Translations under genes and position numbers: made by a program | Shown here: piece by piece, positions 8,056 to 18,600 of the stretch | How positions within the stretch are numbered: the stretch's first letter is position 1 | Layout of the letters: each line of letters begins with the position of its first letter | Notes under the pieces: generated by a model | What the model was told of the DNA's origin: nothing | The model's input: only the letters and a program-made list of their open reading frames with translations | Databases searched by the model: none | Assembly: GCF_014287585.1 (NCBI RefSeq) | Contig: NZ_JACOOJ010000034.1 | Location: forward strand, 1 to 64,000 | Reading direction: 5' to 3' | Length of the DNA: 64,000 nt | Source of the DNA: Parabacteroides hominis | Lineage (GTDB): Bacteria; Bacteroidota; Bacteroidia; Bacteroidales; Tannerellaceae

Positions 8056-9273
8056 GTTTTCATTCAACATTTTCATTGTCTCCTGATTACGCAGTTTCTG
8101 CAAAGACAACTTCTTGTTAAAATAGAAATAGATAAACGTCCCGACTAACAAACTCGCCAAAAACAGGACCACCCACAACAACTGCCGGATCTCAGCCTCT
8201 TGTATCTGCCTGTCATGCCGGTTCTGCATCCGCTCTTTGTTGTAGAGGGCTTTCACCCGTTCCAATTCGTCAGGACGATAAAGATGCTCAATGGAATCCC
8301 TTAACTGCAAATAGGTTTCATTATACACAAAGGCGGAAGCATACTCCCGATTTTCTTTTGCCAATTGATATAACAAACGGTTGGCATTGCATTGAGTAAA
8401 TAAATTTCCACTCTCCAATATCTTTCCAACATAAAACAGAGCGGAATCGGTCTGTCCCAACGCATGATAGATATCCCCCAGATTATAATACTCTGTATCC
8501 AAAAATTTCGGATTATCGGCATTACGAAATGCACCTTGATAATATTCCAATGCCGTGACATATTCTCCCCGAACTTCACTAATATTACCAAGAGAAGTAA
8601 GAATCATTCCTTTTTGCGTTTGGACATGCCCCTCGTCAGCCAATTTCAATGCTTTCTCATAATAGATTGACGCACTGTCAAGCAAATTCATCCCTTGAAA
8701 ACATTTTCCGACATTACATAATGTATTGACCATACCTGCCGTATCAGAACTATATACATATGCCTGATGAGCCTCTTTATAATAAACAAGACTTTCCCGA
8801 TGATTCATATTTTTCCAATACAAACCGCCCAAATGATTATTTATACGGGCACGTAAATCATAATCAATCGTTTGAGTCACTTGTTCCTTCGCCCTCAGAT
8901 AGGCTTCCAAGGCCTCTCCTTCCAAATCAAGATCCGACAACACCCGCCCCTGGCAATAATAAGCCTGCGCCTTCCGATGCGGGTCTTTCCGTTTCTCAAA
9001 ATACCGCACCGCCACATTGATCACCGAATCCGACGTATGTTCCACATAATTCTTATCCCGCGCTTGCGTGACCAGCAAACACCAGGTGGCATAGTCTTCC
9101 GCGGAAAGCTTTTCCAGAGAGCGGACGGATTCCAACAAGATCAACGAACTGTCCGGACGATTCGGCATGAGCGTTTCCGCCTTCTGCAAAAGAGAGTCGA
9201 CATAGTGAGGCTGCCGGCACGCGCCCTGAACTAAGATCAACAATAGGAATATAGGCGATATAAGTTTTTTCAT
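7138..9273 (-). CDS. Membrane-anchored TPR / coiled-coil regulator
   Basis: A 711-residue protein. Residues 1-19 form a lipoprotein-type signal (VQGAC, Cys19). Residues about 20-340 carry TPR-like helical repeats (for example AYYCQGRVLSDLDLEGEALE). A single membrane helix lies near 364-386 (LLWVVLFLASLLVGTFIYF), followed by a long charged coiled coil near 390-600. The C-terminal 70 residues (EREIRIVCLTKLGLKTAKVS, then IRRIKSDIRKRC) resemble a winged or LuxR-like helix-turn-helix. This is the known Bacteroidetes layout of a periplasmic TPR sensor joined across the membrane to a cytoplasmic output domain. Inside the coiled coil a 50-residue unit (NEQVRILEED and NERVRMLEED) is duplicated in tandem. 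It is the promoter-proximal gene of the cluster and probably its regulator; DNA binding is inferred. Confidence 0.75.
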   Translation of the reverse strand: MKKLISPIFLLLILVQGACRQPHYVDSLLQKAETLMPNRPDSSLILLESVRSLEKLSAEDYATWCLLVTQARDKNYVEHTSDSVINVAVRYFEKRKDPHRKAQAYYCQGRVLSDLDLEGEALEAYLRAKEQVTQTIDYDLRARINNHLGGLYWKNMNHRESLVYYKEAHQAYVYSSDTAGMVNTLCNVGKCFQGMNLLDSASIYYEKALKLADEGHVQTQKGMILTSLGNISEVRGEYVTALEYYQGAFRNADNPKFLDTEYYNLGDIYHALGQTDSALFYVGKILESGNLFTQCNANRLLYQLAKENREYASAFVYNETYLQLRDSIEHLYRPDELERVKALYNKERMQNRHDRQIQEAEIRQLLWVVLFLASLLVGTFIYFYFNKKLSLQKLRNQETMKMLNENKRQLSIKDKELSENNVRLETAQQSLSQIQEEKDRLVRERNEQVRILEEDNRKQQAKYEQQLEEIETRSKRTVEEKEKLREEKDHLVRERNERVRMLEEDNRKRQAEYEQQLEEIETRSKRTVEEKEKILREKDILINQKDLLLSQQNLKLSSMSKDEKLYKEQIGILTSEQQKTTQEIKSKEDYSSLCKMYEAWQKELISQNSCLSRIQNRLVLGIWKERDWKVFMENFNQVYPGFLTHLTGSFDLAEREIRIVCLTKLGLKTAKVSTVFNLGEDMIRRIKSDIRKRCFPTSTAYSLDEIIKKWY

Positions 9274-9591
9274 CAGACTGAGTTTGTTTTACATATTGCA
9301 ATATTACTAATATTTGCCCGCATTCCCTTCTTATTTTGCCGACAATATCAACCCGCAACTACACACCTCTCGATATTACGGATCTCTTCCTGCTCCAAAC
9401 GGTTCAAATCGTAATGGCAACTTTCATGCCTCCTTATTGTCAAAATCTCCGAAAAAGCCATTGGTTCAAATCGAAACTACTACCGCATCCAATTTGATTT
9501 TATACCCCATATAATCCAAATTACACGCAAGGATAATCTTTTTTAACAAACAACATATTCCATATATACCTACTAATCAAAGACTTACAAA

Positions 9592-9646
9592 ATGGCTCTA
9601 TTTCAGGAGGGGATATTGTCAATTTTTAGTACAAACTTAGAGCCAT
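9592..9646. repeat. Inverted repeat
   Basis: ATGGCTCTA at 9592-9600 is matched by TAGAGCCAT at 9638-9646. The loop contains an imperfect second pair (TTCAGGAG just after the left arm, and CTCCTG just outside the right arm). Confidence 0.5.
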
Positions 9647-9794
9647 CTCCTGTAAACCATAAACAATATCATTTATCCTGAAAAAACCATATTTCCTGTC
9701 ATTTTAATTCATTTCAAGCCATTTCCCTAACACACGCTTTGCTTGCTTTCCTCCTTTCAGCCTTAAAACGGCACGATTCCGCAGGGTCTTCCCG

Positions 9795-9899
9795 AAATCA
9801 TCTAAATGATTTTTCAAATGATCTGAATGGTTTTGGAAAACTATTCAGACAATCGGAACAAACGATCAGGATAAAAATAGAAAATCATTTAGATGATTT
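9795..9899. repeat. Palindromic array, about 21-22 bp period
   Basis: The left end AAATCATCTAAATGATTTT (9795-9813) and the right end (9881-9899) are perfect 19-bp inverted copies, and each is itself nearly palindromic. Between them AAATGATCTGAATGGTTT (9816-9833) and an inverted relative (9837-9852) continue the pattern. Unit centres fall near 9803, 9824, 9845, 9868 and 9890. Confidence 0.65.
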
Positions 9900-10244
9900 T
9901 AGGGAAGGGTGCGGGACAAGGCATAAAACGGTCGTCAAGAGACTGCAAAAAGCCTCCAAAAAGCAATTTTAACAGCTAAAAGCCCTGTTGGAAAGATCGG
10001 TTGACGGTTGACGGTTTGACCGTATTTTCATCCTTCCACCCGACACCTTCCACCAATCGCACCGCACAACTTCACCCTTTCGGGAACAAAAAAAGAGATT
10101 TCCGGAGAAAAGAAGAGCAAAATGTCAATTCCAAACTGCTCTTCCTTCCCCTATTTGTAATCATCAGGATAAACGTACGGATATAAGCGGACCTACGAGT
10201 GGCAACTCTAACAAATTGTCAATTGTCCGCTATTTACAGATATA

Positions 10245-12644
10245 CTAATTTGCCAACGGAAAAAGATGAGCGATCGTGTTCCTGCCACCAACAAGATTCA
10301 ACTGCTGCCCGCCCCAGACAAACGTTCCGCTCAGCGAAGCCGGTAAAACGATATGGCCGGAAAGTCCTTTGCCGTTTTTCTTCAAACTGACTTCGATAAG
10401 CCCTGCCGGGTGAGGGATCTTTCCTTCTATCTGGTTCAACGATCCTAAATGAGGGGCGATGCGGACCGAACGGAATCCCGGTTCTACCGGCTCCACGCCA
10501 CAGACCGTTGCCAGGAAGTCATAGACAGGGCTTGCACTCCAGGCATGGCAGTCCGAACGGGTCGGTTCGGGATTCTCGGCAAAGGTGGTCAAGCCCATTG
10601 CCAGCATATCCTGCCAGGGTTTGAGCATATCCGTGTATCGATCGGCCAAACCGACCTTTTTCAAGGCACGGAACAGGTAAAAGCGATAGTAGAAGGTAGC
10701 CTGGATCAGAGAAGGATCCGTATTCAGTTTATCGAACAACGCCTGCTGTTTCTCATGCGGGACGGCATCCGAAAGGATTCCCATGATATTAGCATGTTGG
10801 CTGTAGCTCGTACCTTCCAAATCATCCGCAAGCAACTGTTTTCCTTCGTCCCAGCATTTATCCCAGGTATTGTGGCACAACGAGCGATAGACTGCTTCAT
10901 AACGGGCGGCCAGATCCGCTTCTCCAAACGCTTCCAACAACTCGACGGCATCTTTCAGTGTATAGGCCAATTGAAGGGAGAGGATCGAAGAACCTCCGCT
11001 GATAGCCGCCTTATGTGTTCCGCCCAAAGGCTGGTTATTGTTCCAGGGCCACTGTTTCGGCCAGTCGATAAAGTTCCAGTGAGGGACCGGTCCCAGCAGG
11101 TCGGTTTTCGGATCGATCTTGCCTGCAAACCACTCCAAGACACTCTTTACGCCCGGCATACATGCCTTTACAAATGCAGGATCATCCCTGTACATCCAGT
11201 AATCGTGCACCATATTGATCCAATATAAGGAGAAAGGCGGGATGTATTGCGGAACCCGGCTCGGATAACGGCTGGTCGTAATCCCTTCATACGAACGGGA
11301 ATAGTCGAACATCCTGATCGCCTTGCGCATCAACCGGTCGTCACCGTCCACATACAGGGAAATCAATGCCTGGATACGCGTATCTCCCACATATTGGAGC
11401 TGTTCGTAATAGGGACAATCGTAATAGGTTTCATTGGCACACAGCCGGGCTGTACGCCAACCGGCTTCCCATATCTTTTGCAGTTCCGGTAGATTGCTGC
11501 TGAAACTGCCGTTCTCTTTAAACGGATAGGCGGTGTACATGCCATAGAGGTCCGACAAAGTTAGCGGTTCCTCCTTCGTCTCGATCTCCATTTGCAGATA
11601 CCGGTACGTCCGGAACCATAGCGGACGGAACAGCCGGTTGCTTCCGCCGTCCGGATAAAACTTATCCGTGAAGCCTCCTATTTCACGCCCTTCTATCTCG
11701 TTACGGTTACCTTTCTGTCCATCCTTGTAGAGCGCCTCACCGTAGCGCATCCTGATCTCGCTGCCTTTCCCTCCCGACACTCTCAGTTCGGGATAAGCAT
11801 TTGTCAGATAAGACTGGTCGATCAGCAACGTCACTTTCCGGTTCGCCGGGACCACCAGCGGGGCATTCCCTTCCAGGAAAGCGGACGATGCGGGCATTCC
11901 TTCCGAACGCCGGATCGTTTTCATCCGGAGCAACGTATCTTCCATCAAAGGAATATCGCGCCGGCACAACACCCAGTCATAGCCTGTCCCAGCTCCATAA
12001 GGCTGTCCGCGTCCCAACTGGACGGCGTTTTTCCATGAACCGTCGTCATATCCCTCCGTTTCCCATCCCCACGGATATAAAGAGGCGTTTACGATGTCAG
12101 CACACCCGACATCCTGACGGTTCTCGACAGACGGCTCATAAGCGGTATTCCGGTAAACTTTCCAGTCCGGCCCGGTATTCACAAGGGCTTCCAGGGCTGT
12201 ATTCCCTTGTACGATCAGTCCGGTTTTCAATGTCATCTGCGCTCCGGGGGTATAGGGACCGGCATTCCAGACAATAGCGGCAAGCGTATTCTCGCCTGCT
12301 TTCAGTAAAGATGCAATATCCACTGTCTCAAAATACCAATGATTCAAGTCCCCGCGTGCCGGACCGTAGCAGACAGGCGTTCCATTCACAAAAAGCCTGT
12401 AGCGGTTATCCGCCGAAACATTAACCACGAACGATTCCGGTTGCCTGTCCAGTTTGAAATTCTTACGGAAATGATAAACGCCATAATCATAAAGAGAAAC
12501 ATCCGGGCAGGAAATCCAGTCGGCATCCCATTTGCCGGTCAATAACGAGGGAGCAGGAGCAACTTGTCGCACACTCTTGTTTTCTACGGCAGAACATAAA
12601 GCTGTACACCAGAAAACGACTGCTAATAAATAGTAGTATTTCAT
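10245..12644 (-). CDS. Alpha-L-rhamnosidase-like glycoside hydrolase (GH78 type)
   Basis: A 799-residue secreted protein starting MKYYYLLAVVFWCTALCSA; I chose this ATG because it opens the signal peptide. Order: N-terminal beta-sandwich (VNVSADNRYRLFVNGTPVCY), a second jelly-roll (FRTYRYLQMEIET), an (alpha/alpha)6 barrel with YYDCPYYEQLQYVGDTR near residues 403-420 in the place of the GH78 catalytic segment, and a C-terminal beta domain ending near IVLPASLSG. It would release terminal alpha-L-rhamnose from glycans in the periplasm or at the cell surface. The conserved DCP.R.ER context is altered to DCPYYEQLQY, a variant seen in GH78-like subgroups, so the exact specificity is open. It lies 50 bp downstream of the giant GH78-GH106 gene and is probably in the same transcript. 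Confidence 0.82.
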   Translation of the reverse strand: MKYYYLLAVVFWCTALCSAVENKSVRQVAPAPSLLTGKWDADWISCPDVSLYDYGVYHFRKNFKLDRQPESFVVNVSADNRYRLFVNGTPVCYGPARGDLNHWYFETVDIASLLKAGENTLAAIVWNAGPYTPGAQMTLKTGLIVQGNTALEALVNTGPDWKVYRNTAYEPSVENRQDVGCADIVNASLYPWGWETEGYDDGSWKNAVQLGRGQPYGAGTGYDWVLCRRDIPLMEDTLLRMKTIRRSEGMPASSAFLEGNAPLVVPANRKVTLLIDQSYLTNAYPELRVSGGKGSEIRMRYGEALYKDGQKGNRNEIEGREIGGFTDKFYPDGGSNRLFRPLWFRTYRYLQMEIETKEEPLTLSDLYGMYTAYPFKENGSFSSNLPELQKIWEAGWRTARLCANETYYDCPYYEQLQYVGDTRIQALISLYVDGDDRLMRKAIRMFDYSRSYEGITTSRYPSRVPQYIPPFSLYWINMVHDYWMYRDDPAFVKACMPGVKSVLEWFAGKIDPKTDLLGPVPHWNFIDWPKQWPWNNNQPLGGTHKAAISGGSSILSLQLAYTLKDAVELLEAFGEADLAARYEAVYRSLCHNTWDKCWDEGKQLLADDLEGTSYSQHANIMGILSDAVPHEKQQALFDKLNTDPSLIQATFYYRFYLFRALKKVGLADRYTDMLKPWQDMLAMGLTTFAENPEPTRSDCHAWSASPVYDFLATVCGVEPVEPGFRSVRIAPHLGSLNQIEGKIPHPAGLIEVSLKKNGKGLSGHIVLPASLSGTFVWGGQQLNLVGGRNTIAHLFPLAN

Positions 12645-12694
12645 ATTGTTAATTATTAGATCCAAACGAATAAAACCACACTCTCATCAAACAA

Positions 12695-15600
12695 TCAAAA
12701 AAACGAAATGCTGACCGGTCCGATCAATCCGGCACACGGATCTCCTCGATAAGGAGTCGGCAAAGTTTGGTAATGATTTGCCAATGTGCTATAGACCAAA
12801 ACTTCGATCCTATTCGTCCCTTCTTTTATATACGGACTGATTTCGAGCTGATAGGGCGGACTCATCATAATACCGGCGGAAGTGCCATTTATTCTGACTT
12901 CACAAGTTGCAACGACATTGCCTAAATCCAACAAGACCTCTCGTCCTTGTGATTTTGCCGGGAAGATAAAATCTTTTTCATATCTCATACCTCCGGAGTA
13001 ATGGCGTAATGCTCCTGTTTCCGACCAATCGCCTGCCTGCATAAGCCCAGTTCCGCTTTTTAACTTCACCGGTTCTGCCAATACGGCTGTTCCTTGCCAT
13101 CCGGTTTGAGCCTTCACAGAAAAGGCTACGACACCTGTCCTCCATTGTTTTTCCTGGCATTGAACCTGATAACGGTTGATACCGTCTGTCTGTTCTTCAC
13201 CAACAAGCCGAACGGCTGAATCCGGTAGTCTTTTCCCATCAACCCAAACCTTCAAATCAGTACCTCTAACAGCAAACGACATCGATTCCAAGCCTGGGAC
13301 AGAACGAAAACGATAATTCCACACCGAATATCGCCCTTGATAAGGATCAAAATACAAATGGTCTGAATTTGTCCAGCACATAGCCACCTGATCTGCATAA
13401 ATGGATGGCTTTACCGGCATAGGAGCCTTCTCCGGCAAGAAGACGACCGCCCCTCGGGGACGGAAATCCCTGAAATCCCCCATTTTAGACTTGTATTCCA
13501 TTTTAGGCGTATCTGCATATTCGACCTGCAACTGATGCCAACCCTTTGTTATATGGACTCTGTCCTCAATCCGTTTGCCATCTAACAATATGTTCTCTGC
13601 ATACGTATGAACTTGCCCGATCCGGTAAACGCCAGATTCCCGCACATACACATAGGTCCTGAACAACTGCTTTCCTCCTCCGGACAGGATAAAGAAACCG
13701 TCACTGACTTTACTCTTCAATCCGTGATAACCTTGTGAACCCGGTTGGTCCCAAACTCCATACTGCCAGGAAAACGATACCGGACGCCAAACAGGAAGCG
13801 AGTCGGAATAGGTCTCTGCTTGCGGCCCATATCCATAAATGTCCTCGTCCCAGGAACTGTCATCGAAATCTGCATTCGTCCAGCCCGAAGGAACTGTTTC
13901 GCCAGGCATAAAACGGAAAACACGAGCTTCTGCCCCGATCAGTTCATCCGTAGCCGGTAAACGGAAATCTCCCCATTTATTATTCATGGTAGGCAGTAAA
14001 TCAACTTTCCATTCCCCATCAACCTGTATCTGGAAAGAAGGAACGGTTTCCTTTTCTAACTTTTGTTCAACAACAGGCTCTCCCGGAGAAAAGACGATCA
14101 AATATGAATTGGTATATTCTTTGTTCATCCTCAACCACGTTCCTTTCCCGTCCTGCCGGATTATCGGATAAGGGCGTACGGTTCCATCCTGTGCATTCCA
14201 CAACTCAACTTTTCCGGTGTTGCGGAAAAAACATTCCGATCCCTTATCGACATTCATCACCATATACACGTCCCGGTTTCCCGCTTTTCGATGCAATACT
14301 TTTCCACCATTCGCATTTGGGATAAAATCAGGTATGATCAGAGATGGTATATATTTTTCAACCGCACCATCAGCAATATACCATCCGATCCCGTTCGCGG
14401 CATTGGTCTGTTTTTGTCCTTCTTTACCCAAAGCTGCTTCGGCGGCAGTCATGCCAAATACTTCCTCCAGTATCTTATCGACTTCAAGATCCTGTTCCCC
14501 TTCCCGGCTGCTTGCAACAGGCAGTCCTCCCGTAGCTAAGACAATCCCGCCGGAACGATAAAAATCCCGTAACTTTTGCAAAGAAGAAAAATGCATGGCT
14601 TTCATTCCTGCAACTAACAAAATCTTATACTTTTCATTCATTATGTGCAGTTCCCCTTTCTCAGGACGGCTCTGCCTCAACGAACGAAAATCGACAAAAT
14701 CATAATCCAAACCCTTCTGGCTGAGATTCATCGCTACATTAAATGCGACATCGGCCGTTGCCTCAGGATATGCCTGCATGGACTCGGTCGGATACATCAA
14801 AGCGATATCGCACACATGATCTCCCTGGCTCAACAAATAACTCAACCGTTCCGTATATGCCAACCAGGTTTTCATGTGCTCCCAATAAGGCATCCTGAAA
14901 TGAAAACAGGGAGGAGCCCATTCCCACCATCCACCATGAGTGGAATAATATAGTCCATGCATACAAACCAGATTTCCTCCCGCAATAAAATGATGATCTA
15001 TTTGCCGGGTCAGCCATTCGCCGGAACTACCCCAACCCATACTGTGAAACGCTTCCAGCCAGGTACGGGGACGATTGTACAAGTGAGTGATGGAACTGGA
15101 GACTTTCGTCTGCAAGAAGCTGGATCCTTTGGACGGAGCATCATTGCCTGGGGCTGTAAACCAACTGATTGCCCGGAAATAGTCAATATAGGCCAACGGA
15201 TCTTTGCCTCTCCCTAAATTATCACAACCATATATAAGCCCCCTGTCGGCATGCCATTGATAAATCGGTTTATAATAGCGTTCTTCCGACAAATCCATCA
15301 ATACTTCCGTATAGTCTAACCGTATCTTGGGGGTCAATGGGCCAATATATTCTTTCAGAGCGGGAAGATAAGGAGTTATATCATATCCTTTCCGTTTCTT
15401 AAACTCAGATTGGAAATCTTCAGACCAGGATAATATATGGATCGGGTACGACAGTTCGTCCTGAAAAAAGTAGTTCATCCCGGCCCTCTCTTTCTCATCC
15501 ATCTTACTTTCAAAACGGTTGAAATAGACATCTACCAGAGCTTTTCCGTAATCGGGATGAAGGAGATAGCCATTCTTTGCCGTAATCACATAAACTTTAA

Positions 15601-18600
15601 CGTCCTTCTTGGCCTGCCATTTGATTTTTCCTTGCCGTATATAACTGTCCAGGTCGATCTTTCCCGGCCAGGCTACGGCAGAAATATAGTTTTCCGGCAA
15701 TTCATACTCAAAATATTCATTTTGCTTAACAGGTATTGCCTGAATATCCAGTTCCCCTTTATAACGTTTGAAAGTCTCCCGCTTTTCCAGTTCATCCGGA
15801 TAATAGCCGTTTCCGATCCAACCGACAGTGTAGTCGTCCAGACCGACCCCTAATCCCCGCTTGGCACATTCTCCTGAAAACCATTTCCAGATATTCCACC
15901 ATTCGTCTGAAAATACAGCCGGATCACCCGGCTCGGTCCGCCCGAACAATCCATGCCCTTTTTTATTAAAAAGCGAATCGGTGACCGGATCGGTATGTAT
16001 ATAACTGACAGCAAAGCCATCTGTCGCCGAAGTAGAAAGCAAATCCAATTGGGCTTCGAGACGATCCTTCGACAAATGATCTCCGCTCCACCAATAGAAC
16101 GGGACGTTTCCGTACCCCTTGGGCGGACGTTGGAAACCCGGCAAAACATCCAAGTCAGCCTTTCTCGAAGGGAATCCTTTGTTTCTTTGTAATTGGGCGA
16201 AACCGGATGGCTGCGGGTCGTATTCCGATTCAAACCGGTGGATGCCTGATCCGACATCCCTGTATTTCTTGCCGTCCGGCAGGATAACCGTAGCAGTCGT
16301 ATTGACGGGTATCTCGACTGTCAACTCGAACGAATCCGCTTCTATCCGCCAGTCCGAGCGGACAGGGCCGTACAGGGATTGATACGATCCCCGGCAATAA
16401 GTAAGGCCGCCTACCGGTTGAGGAGCGATGACGATGCGTTTCATACCCGGCTCCGCTTCATCATAACAGATTCCGGCAAGTGTCCGGTAAAACCAGGCCA
16501 CCACGCTGCCGAACATCGGATGGCAACGGGAAGCCTTTCCTTCCCACCGCTCCCATAAACAGGAATAACGGTCGTCCATCACATACCCGAACCCCGGCAT
16601 CTCACGCTGGTTCATCAACCGGAAAGCGATATCGGCACGTCCGTTGTCGCTTAATACTTTCAGGAGCAAAGGCGTTGCCATGATGCCTGTATCGAAATGA
16701 TTCCCTATGCTGTCCAGATGAGCGAGCAAAGCGTTGAACACGGCTTCCTTTTCAGCTTCCGGAACCATTCCGAAAGCCAGCGGGAATACATCCGCACCTT
16801 GTCGCCCTTCCCAATAATGATGGGTCGACGGGTTGAAAAAGACTGTATTGAAATCCTGCCTGATCCGTGCGCGCAGCCGGTCAAAGTGCTGCCTGTCTTC
16901 CTCTTTCCCTAAGACAGCCGCAACCTTCGACATCAAGTCTGCCGAATGATAGTAATAAGCCGTATTGACCAGCGGTTCGGGCAGTTCCATCTTCTTCCCC
17001 GGCGCACACCAATCTCCCAGACACCAACCATCCGGCTCTTCCCGGACAACGATTCCACGGGCGTCGGTTCTCGTTTCCAGATAGGCGACCCACTGTTTCA
17101 TGCCCTCATAATGGCGGTTCAGCAAAGCCGTATCGCCATAATAGCAATAATAGGCCCAGGGCATGATCACATAGGCCGAGCCCCATGCCGGACCGCCTCC
17201 TCCTCCACCGAAGGGTGCGGTATGCGGAACATAGCCGCTCTTCCGATTCCGGGCGTCCTCCATATCGTCAAACCATTTCCTGTAAAACTGGGTCATATCG
17301 AAAGACAAGATGGAACTTTCCACGACCACCTGCGCATCTCCGGTATAGGCCAGCCGCTCCCGGTGCGGACAGTCACTGCTGATACTGCCGTGGAAGTTAT
17401 TCTGCTGCGTCCGCAGGTAGACCTCGTTGATCTTGTTAAACAATTCGTTCGAACAACTGAAACTTCCGGCAGGCTGCGGATCGGTATGCACGACTTTTGC
17501 AATCAGACTTTCCTTGCTCATCCTGACCTGGCGGGATATAACTTCGATATAGCGGAACGTGTGCCAGGTGAAACGCGGCTCCCATTGTTCCACCCCGCCA
17601 CCCCTCAACGTATAGAGGTCCACCTGCCCGAAATCATCCTTTTCCTCTCCGATAAAACGGAGCTTGATCCGGTCCCCGGCATTGCCTTGCACCTTTATAT
17701 GCGCCCAGCCGGAAATCATTTCCGGGAATGCGTACCAATAGGTGGAATCGTTCTTCTGTTCACAGCTTACCGGCTGCAATGTCCGGGTAATTTTCTCATA
17801 AGGGGCAAGTTGTGCATGCAGGCTGCCTTCCGGCGCCCTTACCAGAAGGGCTTTCTTCCAGGAAGAATCCTCGTACCCGTTCCGGTTCCAACCGTCCGGT
17901 TCCAGCCGGGCATCATATTCTTCACCTGTGAATATGGCGTCATGCAGCAAAGGGCCGGTCGTTGTCTTCCAGCTATCATCCGTAGCGACCAGTTCCGTCG
18001 ATCCATCGGCGTATTCTATCTCCAACTGGCATAGCAGGCGGGGCGTATCGTACCACATACAGCCTTCCACCGTCCGGTCACGCTGGTTATACCAGCCGTT
18101 TCCCAACAGGACTCCGACCGTATTCTCCGCCTTTTGCACCAAAGGCGTGACATCGAACGTATTATAGAGAACCCTTCGGGCAGATTGATCGTCAAAGAAA
18201 TACAACATCTTTTTGAGCGGACGGCGGTCGAAATTGGTAACGGCGGGAGCCAATACCTGGTCGCCTACCCTTTCGCCATTCAGGTACATTTCATAAAAAC
18301 CCAGTCCGCATATATAGGCTTTCGCCTGCTTGACCGGCTTGTTTATCCGGAATGTTTTACGGAAATAAGGAGCCGGACCGGTCAACGTCGAATCGGGATA
18401 AGAATCTTCCCGGTTGCCGATCCACCGGGCTTTCCAGTCGGACGGTTTCAACAGTCCCATCGTCCATCGCCCTGTTTCACTCCAGGGCGAAGCCTCTCCC
18501 TCTTCATCCCAAACCATCGCTTTCCAGTAAAGCGTTTGCCTGGAATCAAGCGGTTTTCCTTCATATCCGACCTGGTTGGAACGGGAAGATATTACTTTTC

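Larger units (their letters stand above)
9274..10244. other. Gene-free region with inverted repeats
   Basis: Between the regulator's start and the rhamnosidase 3' end I find no convincing gene. The short frames here lack family motifs. It contains a 9-bp inverted repeat (9592-9646) and a nested palindromic array (9795-9899). It presumably holds the regulator's promoter and the terminator of the rhamnosidase operon, neither of which I can place exactly. Confidence 0.6.

Noticed and set aside
9401..9472. Two GGTTCAAATC strings resembling tRNA T-arms
   Set aside because: No acceptor stem or anticodon arm can be built around either copy.
16946..18034. 362-residue plus-strand ORF opposite the GH78 domain
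   Set aside because: Antisense shadow. The minus-strand protein has catalytic motifs throughout.
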